42,242 nucleotides of DNA from Candidatus Competibacteraceae bacterium. Its GTDB lineage: Bacteria; Bacteroidota; Bacteroidia; CAIKAF01. Positions 18,466 through 27,142 of the stretch are shown here, piece after piece (the stretch's first letter is position 1; every line of letters begins with the position of its first letter). Position numbers and translations under genes: made by a program. Under the pieces are notes generated by a model, which worked only from the letters and a program-made list of their open reading frames with translations, was not told where the DNA came from and made no database searches. The stretch is taken from NCBI GenBank assembly GCA_014879445.1, contig JACSSC010000028.1:69134-111375 (forward strand), given 5' to 3'.

Positions 18466-19387
18466 TCTTTTCACGATATTGGCTATTACTTTTTTTCTTT
18501 TTATGTATTCGATGTCCGGGTTCGTAAATTAACCTGACAAAAGCACTTAATCTTTCCTGTGTCCTGTCAATCGGGATTCCTGCCACTACCCCTACTAAAA
18601 AGTTGTCGGCAAGCCCCACTCTCATCTGAGGTCGAATGGTCATGTCAAAATACCGACTGTTGAAATACTTATTAACTTCAATACCTATAAAATTTCTTGT
18701 ACCTGGTATCATATAATGGAAATTAGTATGAAACTCTCCATCTATATGCCATGACAAATCATGAAATTCTAATAGAAATCTAGGCCCTGTATATATTAAT
18801 GTATGAAATCGGTTGCCCCAGCGTTTGGCTGCAATAAAAAATGGATTAAATAAATTTCCAGTTAGAAATTTATCTTTTCCCATTCGTCTGATATCAACCA
18901 ATTCCAATTCATTAATATATCCGATAGCCAGTGAAGTTTTCCATTTTTCTGAAACAAAAAATGAATACTGTGCAGCCAACTTTAATGATTCAATGCGATG
19001 TGAAGGCGTTGAATCTGCTGGCATACCATCTAAAGGCAGATAAAATGAAAATGGTATCTCCACTTCTAAGCCAAGACGGTCTATTGGTGCAAACTCATAC
19101 TCAATTAAGGCCTCGTATCTGTCATATTTCAACATATCAGTAAATCCCATCCCTATATTCCATTCTTTTTCGCCTTTTCTAGCGCCTAAATCACGAATCA
19201 AATCTATATATAAGGGCTCTGCATGGAGCACTTTGTCTTTTAGTTTTTTGTTTTCGGGATGTTCAATTTCAGCTATATACAACGAATCATATGTGCGTCT
19301 ATCTATGCGTAAAGAGTCAGACGGTGTTTGTGCTTGTAATACATTAATACTAATAATCAGGCATAGTGCCATGAATAAAATTTTCAT
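18455..19387 (-). CDS. Conserved exported protein of the [17 protein letters not shown] type, possibly an outer-membrane barrel
   Basis: The 310-residue product has a signal peptide (about residues 1-19, ending LQAQ) and a short polar segment. The motif [19 protein letters not shown] follows, which I recall from an uncharacterised Bacteroidota family. The remaining ~240 residues alternate polar and hydrophobic residues with many aromatic-ended strands, such as [45 protein letters not shown] and [11 protein letters not shown]. This pattern is expected of a beta-barrel, but the barrel call is inference. A small membrane protein gene is 43 bp upstream on the same strand. Confidence 0.75.
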   Translation of the reverse strand: MKILFMALCLIISINVLQAQTPSDSLRIDRRTYDSLYIAEIEHPENKKLKDKVLHAEPLYIDLIRDLGARKGEKEWNIGMGFTDMLKYDRYEALIEYEFAPIDRLGLEVEIPFSFYLPLDGMPADSTPSHRIESLKLAAQYSFFVSEKWKTSLAIGYINELELVDIRRMGKDKFLTGNLFNPFFIAAKRWGNRFHTLIYTGPRFLLEFHDLSWHIDGEFHTNFHYMIPGTRNFIGIEVNKYFNSRYFDMTIRPQMRVGLADNFLVGVVAGIPIDRTQERLSAFVRLIYEPGHRIHKKKKSNSQYREKIKH

Positions 19388-19430
19388 AAATAAAAAAATG
19401 ATTAAAATGAATAAATAAGAATGGATCTAT

Positions 19431-19826
19431 TTATTCAAATTCGGGCGGTACATAATTTGCAGAATTCAAATTTTGCTCTTCAATGGAGTGATATCTACTC
19501 ATGAGCATATTTGATGTAAAATAAATGGATACCAATATGACTTTAATAGGATGAAAGGGCAGCTTAACTGATGGCTTAGGGGGCTTGTTTTCTTGTCTGT
19601 CATCTCCCTCCGAAATAGGTTCTTGATAATCGAATCCTGCTTCTAAAATTAGTTCAGTAATGCTATTAATGGGGTCTGATGCTTGGTTAGTTCTGTCATC
19701 ATTTTCTGTATTGCCATACACAGAAATATCTACTGAAAGATTTACAAATGCAATTAAAAGCACAAATGCTATAAATCTCTTTCTTCCCGATATGAATGTA
19801 GAATTCATAATTGCAAAACTAATCAT
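19431..19826 (-). CDS. Small membrane or exported protein, unknown function
   Basis: The 131-residue product has an N-terminal hydrophobic segment after GRKRF (about residues 18-36), resembling an uncleaved or cleaved signal. An acidic linker is followed by a second hydrophobic segment (PIKVILVSIYFTSNMLM) and the C terminus PPEFE. An internal ATG at 19808 would remove six residues and is equally possible. I recognise no domain. It precedes the [17 protein letters not shown] gene by 43 bp, so a two-gene operon is likely. Confidence 0.6.
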   Translation of the reverse strand: MISFAIMNSTFISGRKRFIAFVLLIAFVNLSVDISVYGNTENDDRTNQASDPINSITELILEAGFDYQEPISEGDDRQENKPPKPSVKLPFHPIKVILVSIYFTSNMLMSRYHSIEEQNLNSANYVPPEFE

Positions 19827-19966
19827 GTAAATAATACATTTCGTGTTAAAATATTACAATTCGTACATATTAATTGTTTTTAGGCATCTGTATTGGTTTG
19901 ATTTTTACGACGTATAACATTCTGCATAATGTCAGATTTTGTAAGTTCGTATTCCAATATGCTACT

Positions 19967-21412
19967 ATGCAGAGAACTATCTTGGCATTTTTTCTAATAA
20001 CTTTTTCAGTTGCATTATTCATGCTACTTGGCCCAGCTCAATTAGTTCCCGACCGTGATGAAATGCATAGCATACTTTCTGCTCATGCTGTTGTGGGTAA
20101 ACGTAATATCGCTTTTAATGGCATCTGCGACACTTTGATTCCTGCTGAAAAATGGCAAGAGGCCATTAGAGCGAATCCGACATTCTCTCCTAAAATCGTG
20201 ATGAAGCATCAACTCATGTACGATATTCATCCACCTCTGTATTTCATGATCTTGCATACTGTTTATCTAATCATTGACGATTATCTCATTGGCGGATATC
20301 TCCTTCAAATTGTTTTACTTGTTTGTTTTATTGTATTGATTAAAAGTTGGCAAAAGAAAAATATTTTTCAATTACTTATTCTGCTTGGTCTTTTACCTGG
20401 GTTATTTATTCCTTTCGCCGAAATAAGGCATTACGGATTGCTACTGATATGGGCAGTTTTATCGCTTTGGATGATTCATAAATTAGAATTAAAATGGACA
20501 ATCAATGCTTTTTCCGTATTTCTGATAAGTGGGGTCGGTGGTATGCTCACACATTTCCTTTTTTTTCCCTGGATGGTCTCACTTTTGATTGCCACATGTT
20601 TATTTTGGAAAAATAAAAAGCAAGCATTCATTCTTGTTGCAGGGTGGATAAGTATTTTGATTGCTTTATGGATTTTGATTCCCAGTTTGTCCTATCAAAT
20701 TGGCCAATTAATAACATCAAGTAAATCAGATTTTTCATCATTTTCTAATCGCCTCACTAATTTAATTTTTGGCATAACAGGGCTTTTTTTTCCGGTATGG
20801 TCGTTCAAATTATCGGCCTGGAAGTTTTTACCTTGGGTATTGTTGATTCCTGCTATCATATGGACATTTTATTGTATGTACTATTTTTTTTTATGTTTTT
20901 CAAAACATAAAATCTCTTTATTCACAAGTGTTCTTTTTCTAACTCTTTATTCATTTCTTTTTTCTGCAGGCAAGTTGCCTATACATGCTAGCGGTGTAAA
21001 ATACCTTTCACTGGCATGTGTTGGCATGATTCCGGTAATGTTTGATTATCTAAGCAAAATAAGTCGTTCAGCTATTTATGCTTCCTTGTGGTGGGTAATA
21101 TGCTGGAGTGGAGAATATAGTATTAGATTACGGGAACGAAGGATGCTATATGAAATTTTACAACCCGAATATTCATTTTACGCATCACGAGCAGACGTTT
21201 TTAGTACTTTACGATTCATTATATCTATGGATCCAAACAAGAAGATATATGTAAAAAGCAAACCAAATGATGATATTAAACTTGCAACTTTTGATCAGAT
21301 ATGGCAGGTATGGGATGATACAATTCAAAATAATATAAATTCGACACACGAAGCATTCCCGATGCGTGTTAGGGGGTTTGTTGTTGAAGGAATTTTATTC
21401 CTAAAGAAATAA
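19967..21412 (+). CDS. GT-C-type membrane glycosyltransferase (PMT/ArnT-like)
   Basis: From the ATG at 19967 the product has 481 residues with about ten membrane segments. The first loop contains VPDRDEMHS with an Asp-Glu pair at residues 31-32, where GT-C enzymes carry their catalytic acid. DIHPPLYFMIL follows, a strong mark of the PMT_2/ArnT group that uses lipid-linked sugars on the outer side of the inner membrane. A TTG at 19874 would put an odd extension before the first helix and is not preferred. The C-terminal ~70 residues are soluble. The sugar and acceptor are unknown. No sugar-gene cluster surrounds it. Confidence 0.75.
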   Translation: MQRTILAFFLITFSVALFMLLGPAQLVPDRDEMHSILSAHAVVGKRNIAFNGICDTLIPAEKWQEAIRANPTFSPKIVMKHQLMYDIHPPLYFMILHTVYLIIDDYLIGGYLLQIVLLVCFIVLIKSWQKKNIFQLLILLGLLPGLFIPFAEIRHYGLLLIWAVLSLWMIHKLELKWTINAFSVFLISGVGGMLTHFLFFPWMVSLLIATCLFWKNKKQAFILVAGWISILIALWILIPSLSYQIGQLITSSKSDFSSFSNRLTNLIFGITGLFFPVWSFKLSAWKFLPWVLLIPAIIWTFYCMYYFFLCFSKHKISLFTSVLFLTLYSFLFSAGKLPIHASGVKYLSLACVGMIPVMFDYLSKISRSAIYASLWWVICWSGEYSIRLRERRMLYEILQPEYSFYASRADVFSTLRFIISMDPNKKIYVKSKPNDDIKLATFDQIWQVWDDTIQNNINSTHEAFPMRVRGFVVEGILFLKK

Positions 21413-21476
21413 TTTTCAACAATTAATAAGTCATCATAAGATTGCATTATTAATTTTTAACCATCAATCGTAAAAG

Positions 21477-21484
21477 AACCTTTG
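21477..21484 (+). promoter_or_regulatory. Possible -7 box of the alpha/beta hydrolase gene
   Basis: AACCTTTG differs from TAnnTTTG at the first base and lies 12 nt before the ATG at 21497. TTTT is at the -33 distance with a 19-nt spacer. This is a moderate match only. Confidence 0.35.
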
Positions 21485-21496
21485 TATTATTGCGCA

Positions 21497-22276
21497 ATGA
21501 AAAATGAATATCAATTGGTGATGATGATTGGCCTAACTAAAGAAAGTGGGCATTGGAGTCGCGACTTTATTGAGGAACTCAGCCGATTATATCTATCCCA
21601 AGATATCATTATGATTGATATTCCCGGAGCCGGTCGTTATCGCGAAGAAAAAACGCCGATGCGAATTCCCAAAATTATTCGTCGCACACGTGAAAGATAT
21701 GCATCTTCATTTCACAATGAAAAGAAGAGGATGTTGATTTCCATCTCACTAGGTGGCATGCTGGCTGCCGAGTGGAGTAGGCAATACCCGTTTGATTTTG
21801 ATGAGTTGGTTATAATTAACAGTAGTTACAGGCAATTCAGTCGATTGATACATCGCGTAAAGCCCAAGGCCATGGCCAGTTTTGTAAAAATTTTTCTTAG
21901 CAAGAATCCCATTCGTCGGGAAAAAAAAATATTAAATTTATGCTCCAACAATCCGGCAGTTCAGAAAGAAATTCTTCCAAGCTGGGTAGAACTCAGCCAA
22001 AAACGCCCGGTTCAAAAACGAAACATGTTACGTCAAACAATTGCTGGTGCAATATATAAACCTAGGAAAAAACCATCCACTCGTATGTTGATTATTGCAT
22101 CACGCCATGATCGATTAGCAGATTATCGTTGTTCTCTCAGCATACAAAAAAAATGGGGAGGAGATTTATTGATTATTCGCGATCCATCAATAGGTCATGG
22201 GATACATATTGATGCACCCCAATTGCTTGCTGAAGTAATTTTTAATTGGAGCTCATCTGCACCCGACAAACCATAG
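21497..22276 (+). CDS. Alpha/beta hydrolase family protein
   Basis: The 259-residue cytosolic protein has an alpha/beta-hydrolase layout. An N-terminal GLTKESGHWS sits where the oxyanion loop is expected. DIPGAGRYRE follows, then the nucleophile elbow ISISLGGMLAAEW (Ser in S-x-S-L-G-G). The late acid region is LIIASRHDRLAD, and a His lies in GHGIHIDAP near the C terminus. It resembles carboxylesterases or methyl-ester hydrolases, but the substrate cannot be read. The ATG at 21497 is used instead of a TTG five codons earlier. The 3' end overlaps the convergent aroA by 35 bp. Confidence 0.8.
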   Translation: MKNEYQLVMMIGLTKESGHWSRDFIEELSRLYLSQDIIMIDIPGAGRYREEKTPMRIPKIIRRTRERYASSFHNEKKRMLISISLGGMLAAEWSRQYPFDFDELVIINSSYRQFSRLIHRVKPKAMASFVKIFLSKNPIRREKKILNLCSNNPAVQKEILPSWVELSQKRPVQKRNMLRQTIAGAIYKPRKKPSTRMLIIASRHDRLADYRCSLSIQKKWGGDLLIIRDPSIGHGIHIDAPQLLAEVIFNWSSSAPDKP

Positions 22277-23477
22277 AAAGCTGCTCCCAATATGTTGGAT
22301 ACGATTTAACCACCACATCAGGATCTCGGATTGTAATTTCACTAAATCGTTGCACTAAAGGCGATAGGCACATCGCCATACGATGATCATGATATGTATC
22401 AAATACCAATGGCATTGTATGATTTGCATAACCATGAATAAAGAGTTCTGACGACGTAATTTCAATTTCAGCGCCAGTTTTTTCTAATTCGATTTGAAGT
22501 GCTGCCAATCGATTTGTTTCTTTATGAATCAATGTTTGCAATCCTGTACAATGTGCTTTCAGGCGCAATCCACACAAAGCAGAGATGAAGGGCTGAGCCA
22601 GGTCAGGACAAGAAATGAAATCAGCATGCACAAAATTGTCAGACATCCTGTTTTGTTTCACGATTTCCACACCATTGTCAAGAATATTTGTTTTTACTCC
22701 AATCTTATCAAACAACTTAACTGCAAGCTCATCACCTTGCAAGCCAGACCTCTTTAGGCATTTTAAAAAAAGCTTTGACCCTGAATCGGCGCACGCTATC
22801 CAGGCATACCAAAATCCGGCAGCACTCCAGTCGGCTTCTACTTCATAATCACGTGTCTGATATACTGCTTCGGGGATTCTGATTCCAAAATCATCTATGG
22901 AAACAGATACACCAAAATATTGCATCAATATTGAGGTCATTTGTAAATAGGGAGTTGAGACGGCATTTTTGCTAAAATGAATATGCAATCCTCCTGGCAA
23001 AGAGGGTGCAATCATCATCAGTGCTGAAATAAATTGCGAACTTAATGAGGCATCTACATATACATCACCTCCCCGAAGATTTGAAGGCAAAATTTGCAGC
23101 GGTGGCATCCCTTCTGTTCGTGTATATTCAATATTCGCACCCAAATCACGTAATGCTTCAACTAATGTATTTACAGGTCGTTTGCAAAATGCGTCAGAAC
23201 CTGTTAGGGTATGTGATGAAGATAATGTACACAAATATGCTAGAAGAAAACGAAAGGTTGTGCCCCCATCGCCTGAATTCATTACAGATGTGAGATTATT
23301 CAACAGCTTATCTAACATTACAGTATCTTTGGCATCAGATAATGCTTTTATTTCGAAAGAATGTTTTGATAAAGCACGGATTATTAATACACGATTAGAA
23401 ATGCTTTTAGACGAAGGCAGAATTATCTCCCGATTAGATATGCATTTAGATTGAGATAGAAAGGCAAGTTTCATCAT
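22242..23477 (-). CDS. aroA: 3-phosphoshikimate 1-carboxyvinyltransferase (EPSP synthase)
   Basis: AroA joins PEP and shikimate-3-phosphate in the sixth step of chorismate synthesis. The 411-residue protein is slightly short for the family. It has the N-terminal substrate loop PSSKSISNR (21-29), the PEP-binding segment NSGDGGTTFRFL (the usual GNAGT in divergent form), KRPVNTLVEALRDLGA, SSQFISALMM, EADWSAAGFW, and the C-terminal DTYHDHRMAM. The divergent glycine loop is of the sort I expect in this phylum. The start overlaps the aroB stop (ATGA type), so the two genes are coupled. Two ATG codons are adjacent at 23477 and 23474. Confidence 0.93.
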   Translation of the reverse strand: MMKLAFLSQSKCISNREIILPSSKSISNRVLIIRALSKHSFEIKALSDAKDTVMLDKLLNNLTSVMNSGDGGTTFRFLLAYLCTLSSSHTLTGSDAFCKRPVNTLVEALRDLGANIEYTRTEGMPPLQILPSNLRGGDVYVDASLSSQFISALMMIAPSLPGGLHIHFSKNAVSTPYLQMTSILMQYFGVSVSIDDFGIRIPEAVYQTRDYEVEADWSAAGFWYAWIACADSGSKLFLKCLKRSGLQGDELAVKLFDKIGVKTNILDNGVEIVKQNRMSDNFVHADFISCPDLAQPFISALCGLRLKAHCTGLQTLIHKETNRLAALQIELEKTGAEIEITSSELFIHGYANHTMPLVFDTYHDHRMAMCLSPLVQRFSEITIRDPDVVVKSYPTYWEQLSMVCRVQMSSN

Positions 23478-24550
23478 TTCAAAATATATTCACGTAATGC
23501 ATTCGCTATATCTATCTCATTAACCATTATACCAAATACAGGTCTGCTTATCTGTTCCAATAAAACCATTTGAATTTGGTCATTGTCATTTTTCTTATCT
23601 GCTTTCATATAATGTATCAGTCGAGGTATATCATCTTCTCTGAAATGAATCTTAGAAAATGTAGCATACAGATGCGAAGATATTTCATTATAGGCATGCA
23701 TTGGCAAACAGCAGTATTGCATTGAGATAAATGATTCACATATCATTCCGGCAGCAATCGCATGACCATGTAATATTGGTGTTTTATTTGGCTCAAGCAT
23801 GAATGATTCAATAGCATGACCGATAGTATGCCCAAAATTTAAAACTTTACGCCATCCTTTTTCATATGGGTCATTTTGAACAATCTCTAATTTTATTTCT
23901 ACCGAACGTGATATGAGAGAATCGAGATTTCTGATTTCTGATTTCTTTAATATTTGCCAATAATCGTAATCGGCAATCAGTCCATGCTTTAACATCTCGG
24001 CATAACCGCTTATCCATTGCTGTTCATCAAGCGTGGTTAAAAATTCAGGACAAATAAATACTGATTGAGGAAGTGCAAATGTGCCAATCATATTTTTATA
24101 ACCACTAAAATCAACTCCGGTTTTTCCACCCAATGAGGCGTCGGTTTGAGCCAATAAAGTAGTTGGAACAAAAACAAATGGCATCCCTCTTTTATAAAGT
24201 GAAGCGACCATTCCGCCTAAGTCAGTAATGGTGCCACCACCCAAAGCCAACAGATAATCATTGCGATTGGCCTGATTATTCGCAAGCTCTACCCAAACTT
24301 GCTGAGCCGATTCAATCGTCTTTTCTTGTTCGCCTGGTGGCACAACTATTACGATTGGTTGAATATGATGTGGAATTTGAGAAAGTAGTAAAGGATAACA
24401 GTATTTAAAGGTATTGTCATCAACCAATACGAACAATCGTGTTGGTTTTTTTTCCATGAGCCAATTAGAAAAGTGAGCCCAGCTACTTTCGCCATAGAAC
24501 ACTGAGCAAATGTCTTGGTTTTCCTGATTATAACTAAGCGTTTGTTCCAT
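23474..24550 (-). CDS. aroB: 3-dehydroquinate synthase
   Basis: AroB converts DAHP to 3-dehydroquinate with NAD and a divalent metal, in step two of the shikimate pathway. From the ATG at 24550 the product has 358 residues, a normal length. The NAD-binding segment PPGEQEKT, the glycine motif GGGTITDLGGM (104-114), TTLLAQTDASLGGKTGVDF, and metal-ligand segments AEMLKHGLI, NFGHTIGHAIE and LHGHAIAAGM are all present. A TTG at 24577 lies upstream of the predicted -7 box and is rejected as a start. The gene heads an aroB-aroA operon. Confidence 0.95.
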   Translation of the reverse strand: MEQTLSYNQENQDICSVFYGESSWAHFSNWLMEKKPTRLFVLVDDNTFKYCYPLLLSQIPHHIQPIVIVVPPGEQEKTIESAQQVWVELANNQANRNDYLLALGGGTITDLGGMVASLYKRGMPFVFVPTTLLAQTDASLGGKTGVDFSGYKNMIGTFALPQSVFICPEFLTTLDEQQWISGYAEMLKHGLIADYDYWQILKKSEIRNLDSLISRSVEIKLEIVQNDPYEKGWRKVLNFGHTIGHAIESFMLEPNKTPILHGHAIAAGMICESFISMQYCCLPMHAYNEISSHLYATFSKIHFREDDIPRLIHYMKADKKNDNDQIQMVLLEQISRPVFGIMVNEIDIANALREYILK

Positions 24551-24558
24551 TTTGTTTA

Positions 24559-24566
24559 CAAAGATA
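24559..24566 (-). promoter_or_regulatory. -7 box of the aroB-aroA operon
   Basis: On the minus strand TATCTTTG fully matches TAnnTTTG and ends 8 nt before the aroB ATG at 24550, so the leader would be only a few nucleotides. No clear TTG is at the -33 distance. The box decides the aroB start because the alternative TTG codon lies upstream of it. Confidence 0.55.
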
Positions 24567-24661
24567 AAAACAATCAATAGTGAATATCATGCCATCATGA
24601 ATCTAAAGATATGATTTGGTAAAAAAAAACTGAGAATGACTGATGCTTGCAAAATTTGAAT

Positions 24662-24669
24662 TATATTTG
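24662..24669 (+). promoter_or_regulatory. -7 box of the glycine-rich secreted protein gene
   Basis: TATATTTG fully matches TAnnTTTG. It lies 7 nt before the ATG at 24677 and 19 nt before the ATG at 24689. CTG replaces TTG at the -33 distance (19-nt spacer). It excludes the upstream TTG at 24647 as the start. Confidence 0.5.
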
Positions 24670-24676
24670 GGCATCA

Positions 24677-26173
24677 ATGATTCCTTACATGAAACGACAA
24701 TATCTTATTATTCTCATTGGTTTATTGCTGTCAACAATCTCGCTTTCATCGCAGAATGTGGGGATTGGCACCAATACGCCCGATTCATCAGCACTCCTAC
24801 ATTTAGAAGCAACGGATATGGGGTTGTTGCTGCCACGCATGACAACCACACAGCGTGATGCAATCGCTAGCCCGGCCATTGGCCTGTCTATATACAATAC
24901 GCTTGACAGTACCATTCAATATTGGAATGGCGTCTGTTGGCTCGCTGTATATCAGGAAAGCTGTAACGACTGTTTGTTTCAATTAACAGCTAGTAGCATG
25001 CAGGATACTATTGATCGTGTAATTGCCGATTCTGTATCAATACAGATTACAGCTACTCAAACATCCGGCTCCCCTGCTCTTATTCCATTTCAGGTTATCA
25101 GCGGCCTTCCAGCCGGTATGACTTATACTTTTTCACCCAATCCGATTACAGGAACAGGTTCTACTCAACTCACGATACATGTTACGCCATTTACACCTGC
25201 CGGTACTTATCCCATCGTAATACAAGCCATTTGTGGTCAAACTATTCGCAACCTTGTGTATCTGGTAACGGTCGAACCTTGTTATATTGTTGATGTAATA
25301 AACTCGGCTAATCAATATAATTTAGCAACACAACTTTACAACACGTATCCGTCTGCACCCACTAATCAACCTATTTGTGTGTTGGCTACTGTACATAGTG
25401 GCGTTACGTTGAGTAGCAGTAATACGAATCAGCCGGCTTTTACAACGGGCAATTTACCCGCCGGGTCATTAGTTGCAATTGTAAACAACGGTAATATTAT
25501 AGGTAAAGGAGGTAATGGAGGTACTGCATACAGCCCAACTTCTGCTACAACAGGTGCTGGATTTAATGGAGGGAATGCTGTTAATTTGACGGTTGATGCT
25601 ACCATTCAAAACAACTTTAATATTTATGGTGGCGGCGGTGGCGGCAGCGCAATGGCTTTTGAAATTAGTTGGACGCCTCCGCCTCCTGCAAATATTGTTA
25701 CACTCGGTATTTTTATTGGCGGTGGTGGTGGCGGTGGTGCTGGTGGTGGATTAGGCGGCACTGCCCCTTCGTCGGTTATTGGTATAGTGTATTACTCTCC
25801 CGGTGTTAACGGAACAGCAGGGCAGTTTGGTGTGGGTGGCATTGGTGGTATTATCAACTTCCCTATCCCTATTAACCTTGGACCGGTTTCCATTTCGCTT
25901 AATCCTGACGCAGTTGGTGGTATGGGAGGTGCATATGGTTATCCCGGAACACAGGGCTATTTTTTGCTCACTGTTAGCGCCAGTATTGTTATCAATATAC
26001 CTTTTGTGGGTCCTGTTACTGTTCCGGTTGTTAATAATGTGCCTATACCAACACCTGTTCCACCACCTACTCCAGGTAATGGTGGCTATGCGGTAAAACG
26101 AAATGGATATAATACCAACATCCCCGACAATCTCTATAATACTTCATTCTTGAAAGGCCAGGTTGGCCCATAA
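24677..26173 (+). CDS. Secreted glycine-rich, adhesin-like protein
   Basis: A signal peptide follows the ATG at 24677 or, equally well, 24689 (MKRQYLIILIGLLLS). The mature part begins QNVGIGTNTPDSSALLHLEA and continues with LLLPRMTTTQRDAIASP and GLSIYNTLDSTIQYWNG, a tail-fibre-like N-terminal module common in secreted Bacteroidota proteins. An Ig-like stretch with VISGLPAGMTYTF and GTYPIVIQAICG follows. The last ~290 residues are glycine-rich, with IIGKGGNGGTA, GFNGGNAVNLTV, IYGGGGGGSAMAF and GGGGGGGAGGGLGG. Runs like these recall the polyglycine-II adhesin domain of T-even-type phage Gp38 proteins. No C-terminal sorting domain is evident. The next gene is 11 bp away. Confidence 0.75.
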   Translation: MIPYMKRQYLIILIGLLLSTISLSSQNVGIGTNTPDSSALLHLEATDMGLLLPRMTTTQRDAIASPAIGLSIYNTLDSTIQYWNGVCWLAVYQESCNDCLFQLTASSMQDTIDRVIADSVSIQITATQTSGSPALIPFQVISGLPAGMTYTFSPNPITGTGSTQLTIHVTPFTPAGTYPIVIQAICGQTIRNLVYLVTVEPCYIVDVINSANQYNLATQLYNTYPSAPTNQPICVLATVHSGVTLSSSNTNQPAFTTGNLPAGSLVAIVNNGNIIGKGGNGGTAYSPTSATTGAGFNGGNAVNLTVDATIQNNFNIYGGGGGGSAMAFEISWTPPPPANIVTLGIFIGGGGGGGAGGGLGGTAPSSVIGIVYYSPGVNGTAGQFGVGGIGGIINFPIPINLGPVSISLNPDAVGGMGGAYGYPGTQGYFLLTVSASIVINIPFVGPVTVPVVNNVPIPTPVPPPTPGNGGYAVKRNGYNTNIPDNLYNTSFLKGQVGP

Positions 26174-26184
26174 TCTTTACACTT

Positions 26185-26784
26185 ATGAAACAAGTTGTAT
26201 TTTCTTTGACTTTCATTTTTGTCATGCAAGCATGGCTTTTTGGTCAGTTTCAGGGCGTGATTACATTACGCACATCGAATGCTGCAACTACTGAAAAATC
26301 GGATGTAATCTGGACAATGAAAAATGCATATCATCGCATGGATATGCGCTCAGTGTCTGAACAGGGCAGTTTGTCCTATTCTCTTTTCTTTGAACCCAGC
26401 TCAGCACAATGCTGGATGTTATCTGATGGGAATACAATCGAAATACCGGCTAACCATTTGCAGTCACAACCTGTTGTTCATTCATTTTTCTTTGCTCAAC
26501 CCACTGGGCAACAAAGAGAATGGGCGGGTTATGTCTGTCAGGAATATCGCCTTACTGCTCCTAACGGATACGCTCTCTGCTGGATAAGTACAACTGCACC
26601 AACTATAGATTTTCCTACGATTTTCAAAAATCAGGGTATATTGCTTTCTCTACAACAACAACGTATTATTGGTACCCCTCTAGTTGCTTATGTATATGAC
26701 ACCCAAAACAACGAAGTTTATAACTATGAAATCGTTGCTATACAATCCGGTCAAGTATCCGACCAGCAGATTAAAAGGCCGTAA
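26185..26784 (+). CDS. Small secreted protein, DUF4412-like
   Basis: The 199-residue product has a signal peptide (about residues 1-20, ending LFGQ). A beta-rich domain with FQGVITLRTS, IWTMKNAYHRMDM, SLFFEPSSAQCWML and a YVCQEYRLTAPNGYALCWIS segment follows. The layout 'xGxIxxxx...KxxxxRMDM...xxDxxxxxxxxL' resembles DUF4412-type periplasmic proteins of Bacteroidota. The match is by pattern only. It lies 11 bp after the glycine-rich protein gene and is probably co-transcribed, so it may aid folding or display of that protein; this is inference. Confidence 0.65.
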   Translation: MKQVVFSLTFIFVMQAWLFGQFQGVITLRTSNAATTEKSDVIWTMKNAYHRMDMRSVSEQGSLSYSLFFEPSSAQCWMLSDGNTIEIPANHLQSQPVVHSFFFAQPTGQQREWAGYVCQEYRLTAPNGYALCWISTTAPTIDFPTIFKNQGILLSLQQQRIIGTPLVAYVYDTQNNEVYNYEIVAIQSGQVSDQQIKRP

Positions 26785-26804
26785 ATTAGTAGTATCAATA
26801 AGCG

Positions 26805-27140
26805 TTAATGCAAATGCTTGCCATTGGGGATGATACAATCGGGAACAGCAAGTACAATATCTCCATCTTGATTACTAAATCCTGTAACCAATACCTCGGA
26901 ACGAAATCCGGCAATGATACGAGGAATAATATTGACGACACAAATGACTTGTCTGCCTATCAGTTTTTCAGGAGTATATAAAGCTGTTATTTGAGCGCTC
27001 GACTGCCGAATACCCCAATCTCCCAAATCAATCCATAGTTGATAAGCAGGTTTACGTGCCTTGTCAAAAAAACGACATTGAATAATGGTGCCGGTGGCCA
27101 AGCAAACTTGCTCAAATTCTTCTATCGAAATCTGTTTCAT
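26805..27140 (-). CDS. csaA: CsaA-like tRNA-binding-domain protein
   Basis: The 111-residue protein is a single OB-fold tRNA-binding domain of the CsaA type, proposed as an export-related chaperone in Bacillus. It shows ARKPAYQLWIDLGDWGIRQSSAQI, split over residues 28-51, then LIGRQVICVVNIIPRIIAGFRSE and a C terminus with DIVLAVPDCIIPNGKHLH. Length and motifs agree with CsaA. The ATG at 27140 lies 2 nt after the nfeD stop; a TTG at 27146 is rejected as weaker. It is the last gene of the operon. Confidence 0.85.
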   Translation of the reverse strand: MKQISIEEFEQVCLATGTIIQCRFFDKARKPAYQLWIDLGDWGIRQSSAQITALYTPEKLIGRQVICVVNIIPRIIAGFRSEVLVTGFSNQDGDIVLAVPDCIIPNGKHLH

Positions 27141-27142
27141 AA

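Noticed and set aside
19874-19966. TTG start at 19874 for the glycosyltransferase
   Set aside because: The 31-residue extension does not resemble a GT-C N terminus, and the ATG at 19967 directly precedes the first membrane segment.
24551-24577. TTG start at 24577 for aroB
   Set aside because: The TATCTTTG box (24566-24559) lies between this TTG and the ATG at 24550, so the longer form would not be transcribed from that promoter.
24647-26173. Phage origin of the glycine-rich protein
   Set aside because: It has a bacterial signal peptide and a Bacteroidota-type secreted module, and no phage structural or integrase genes surround it.
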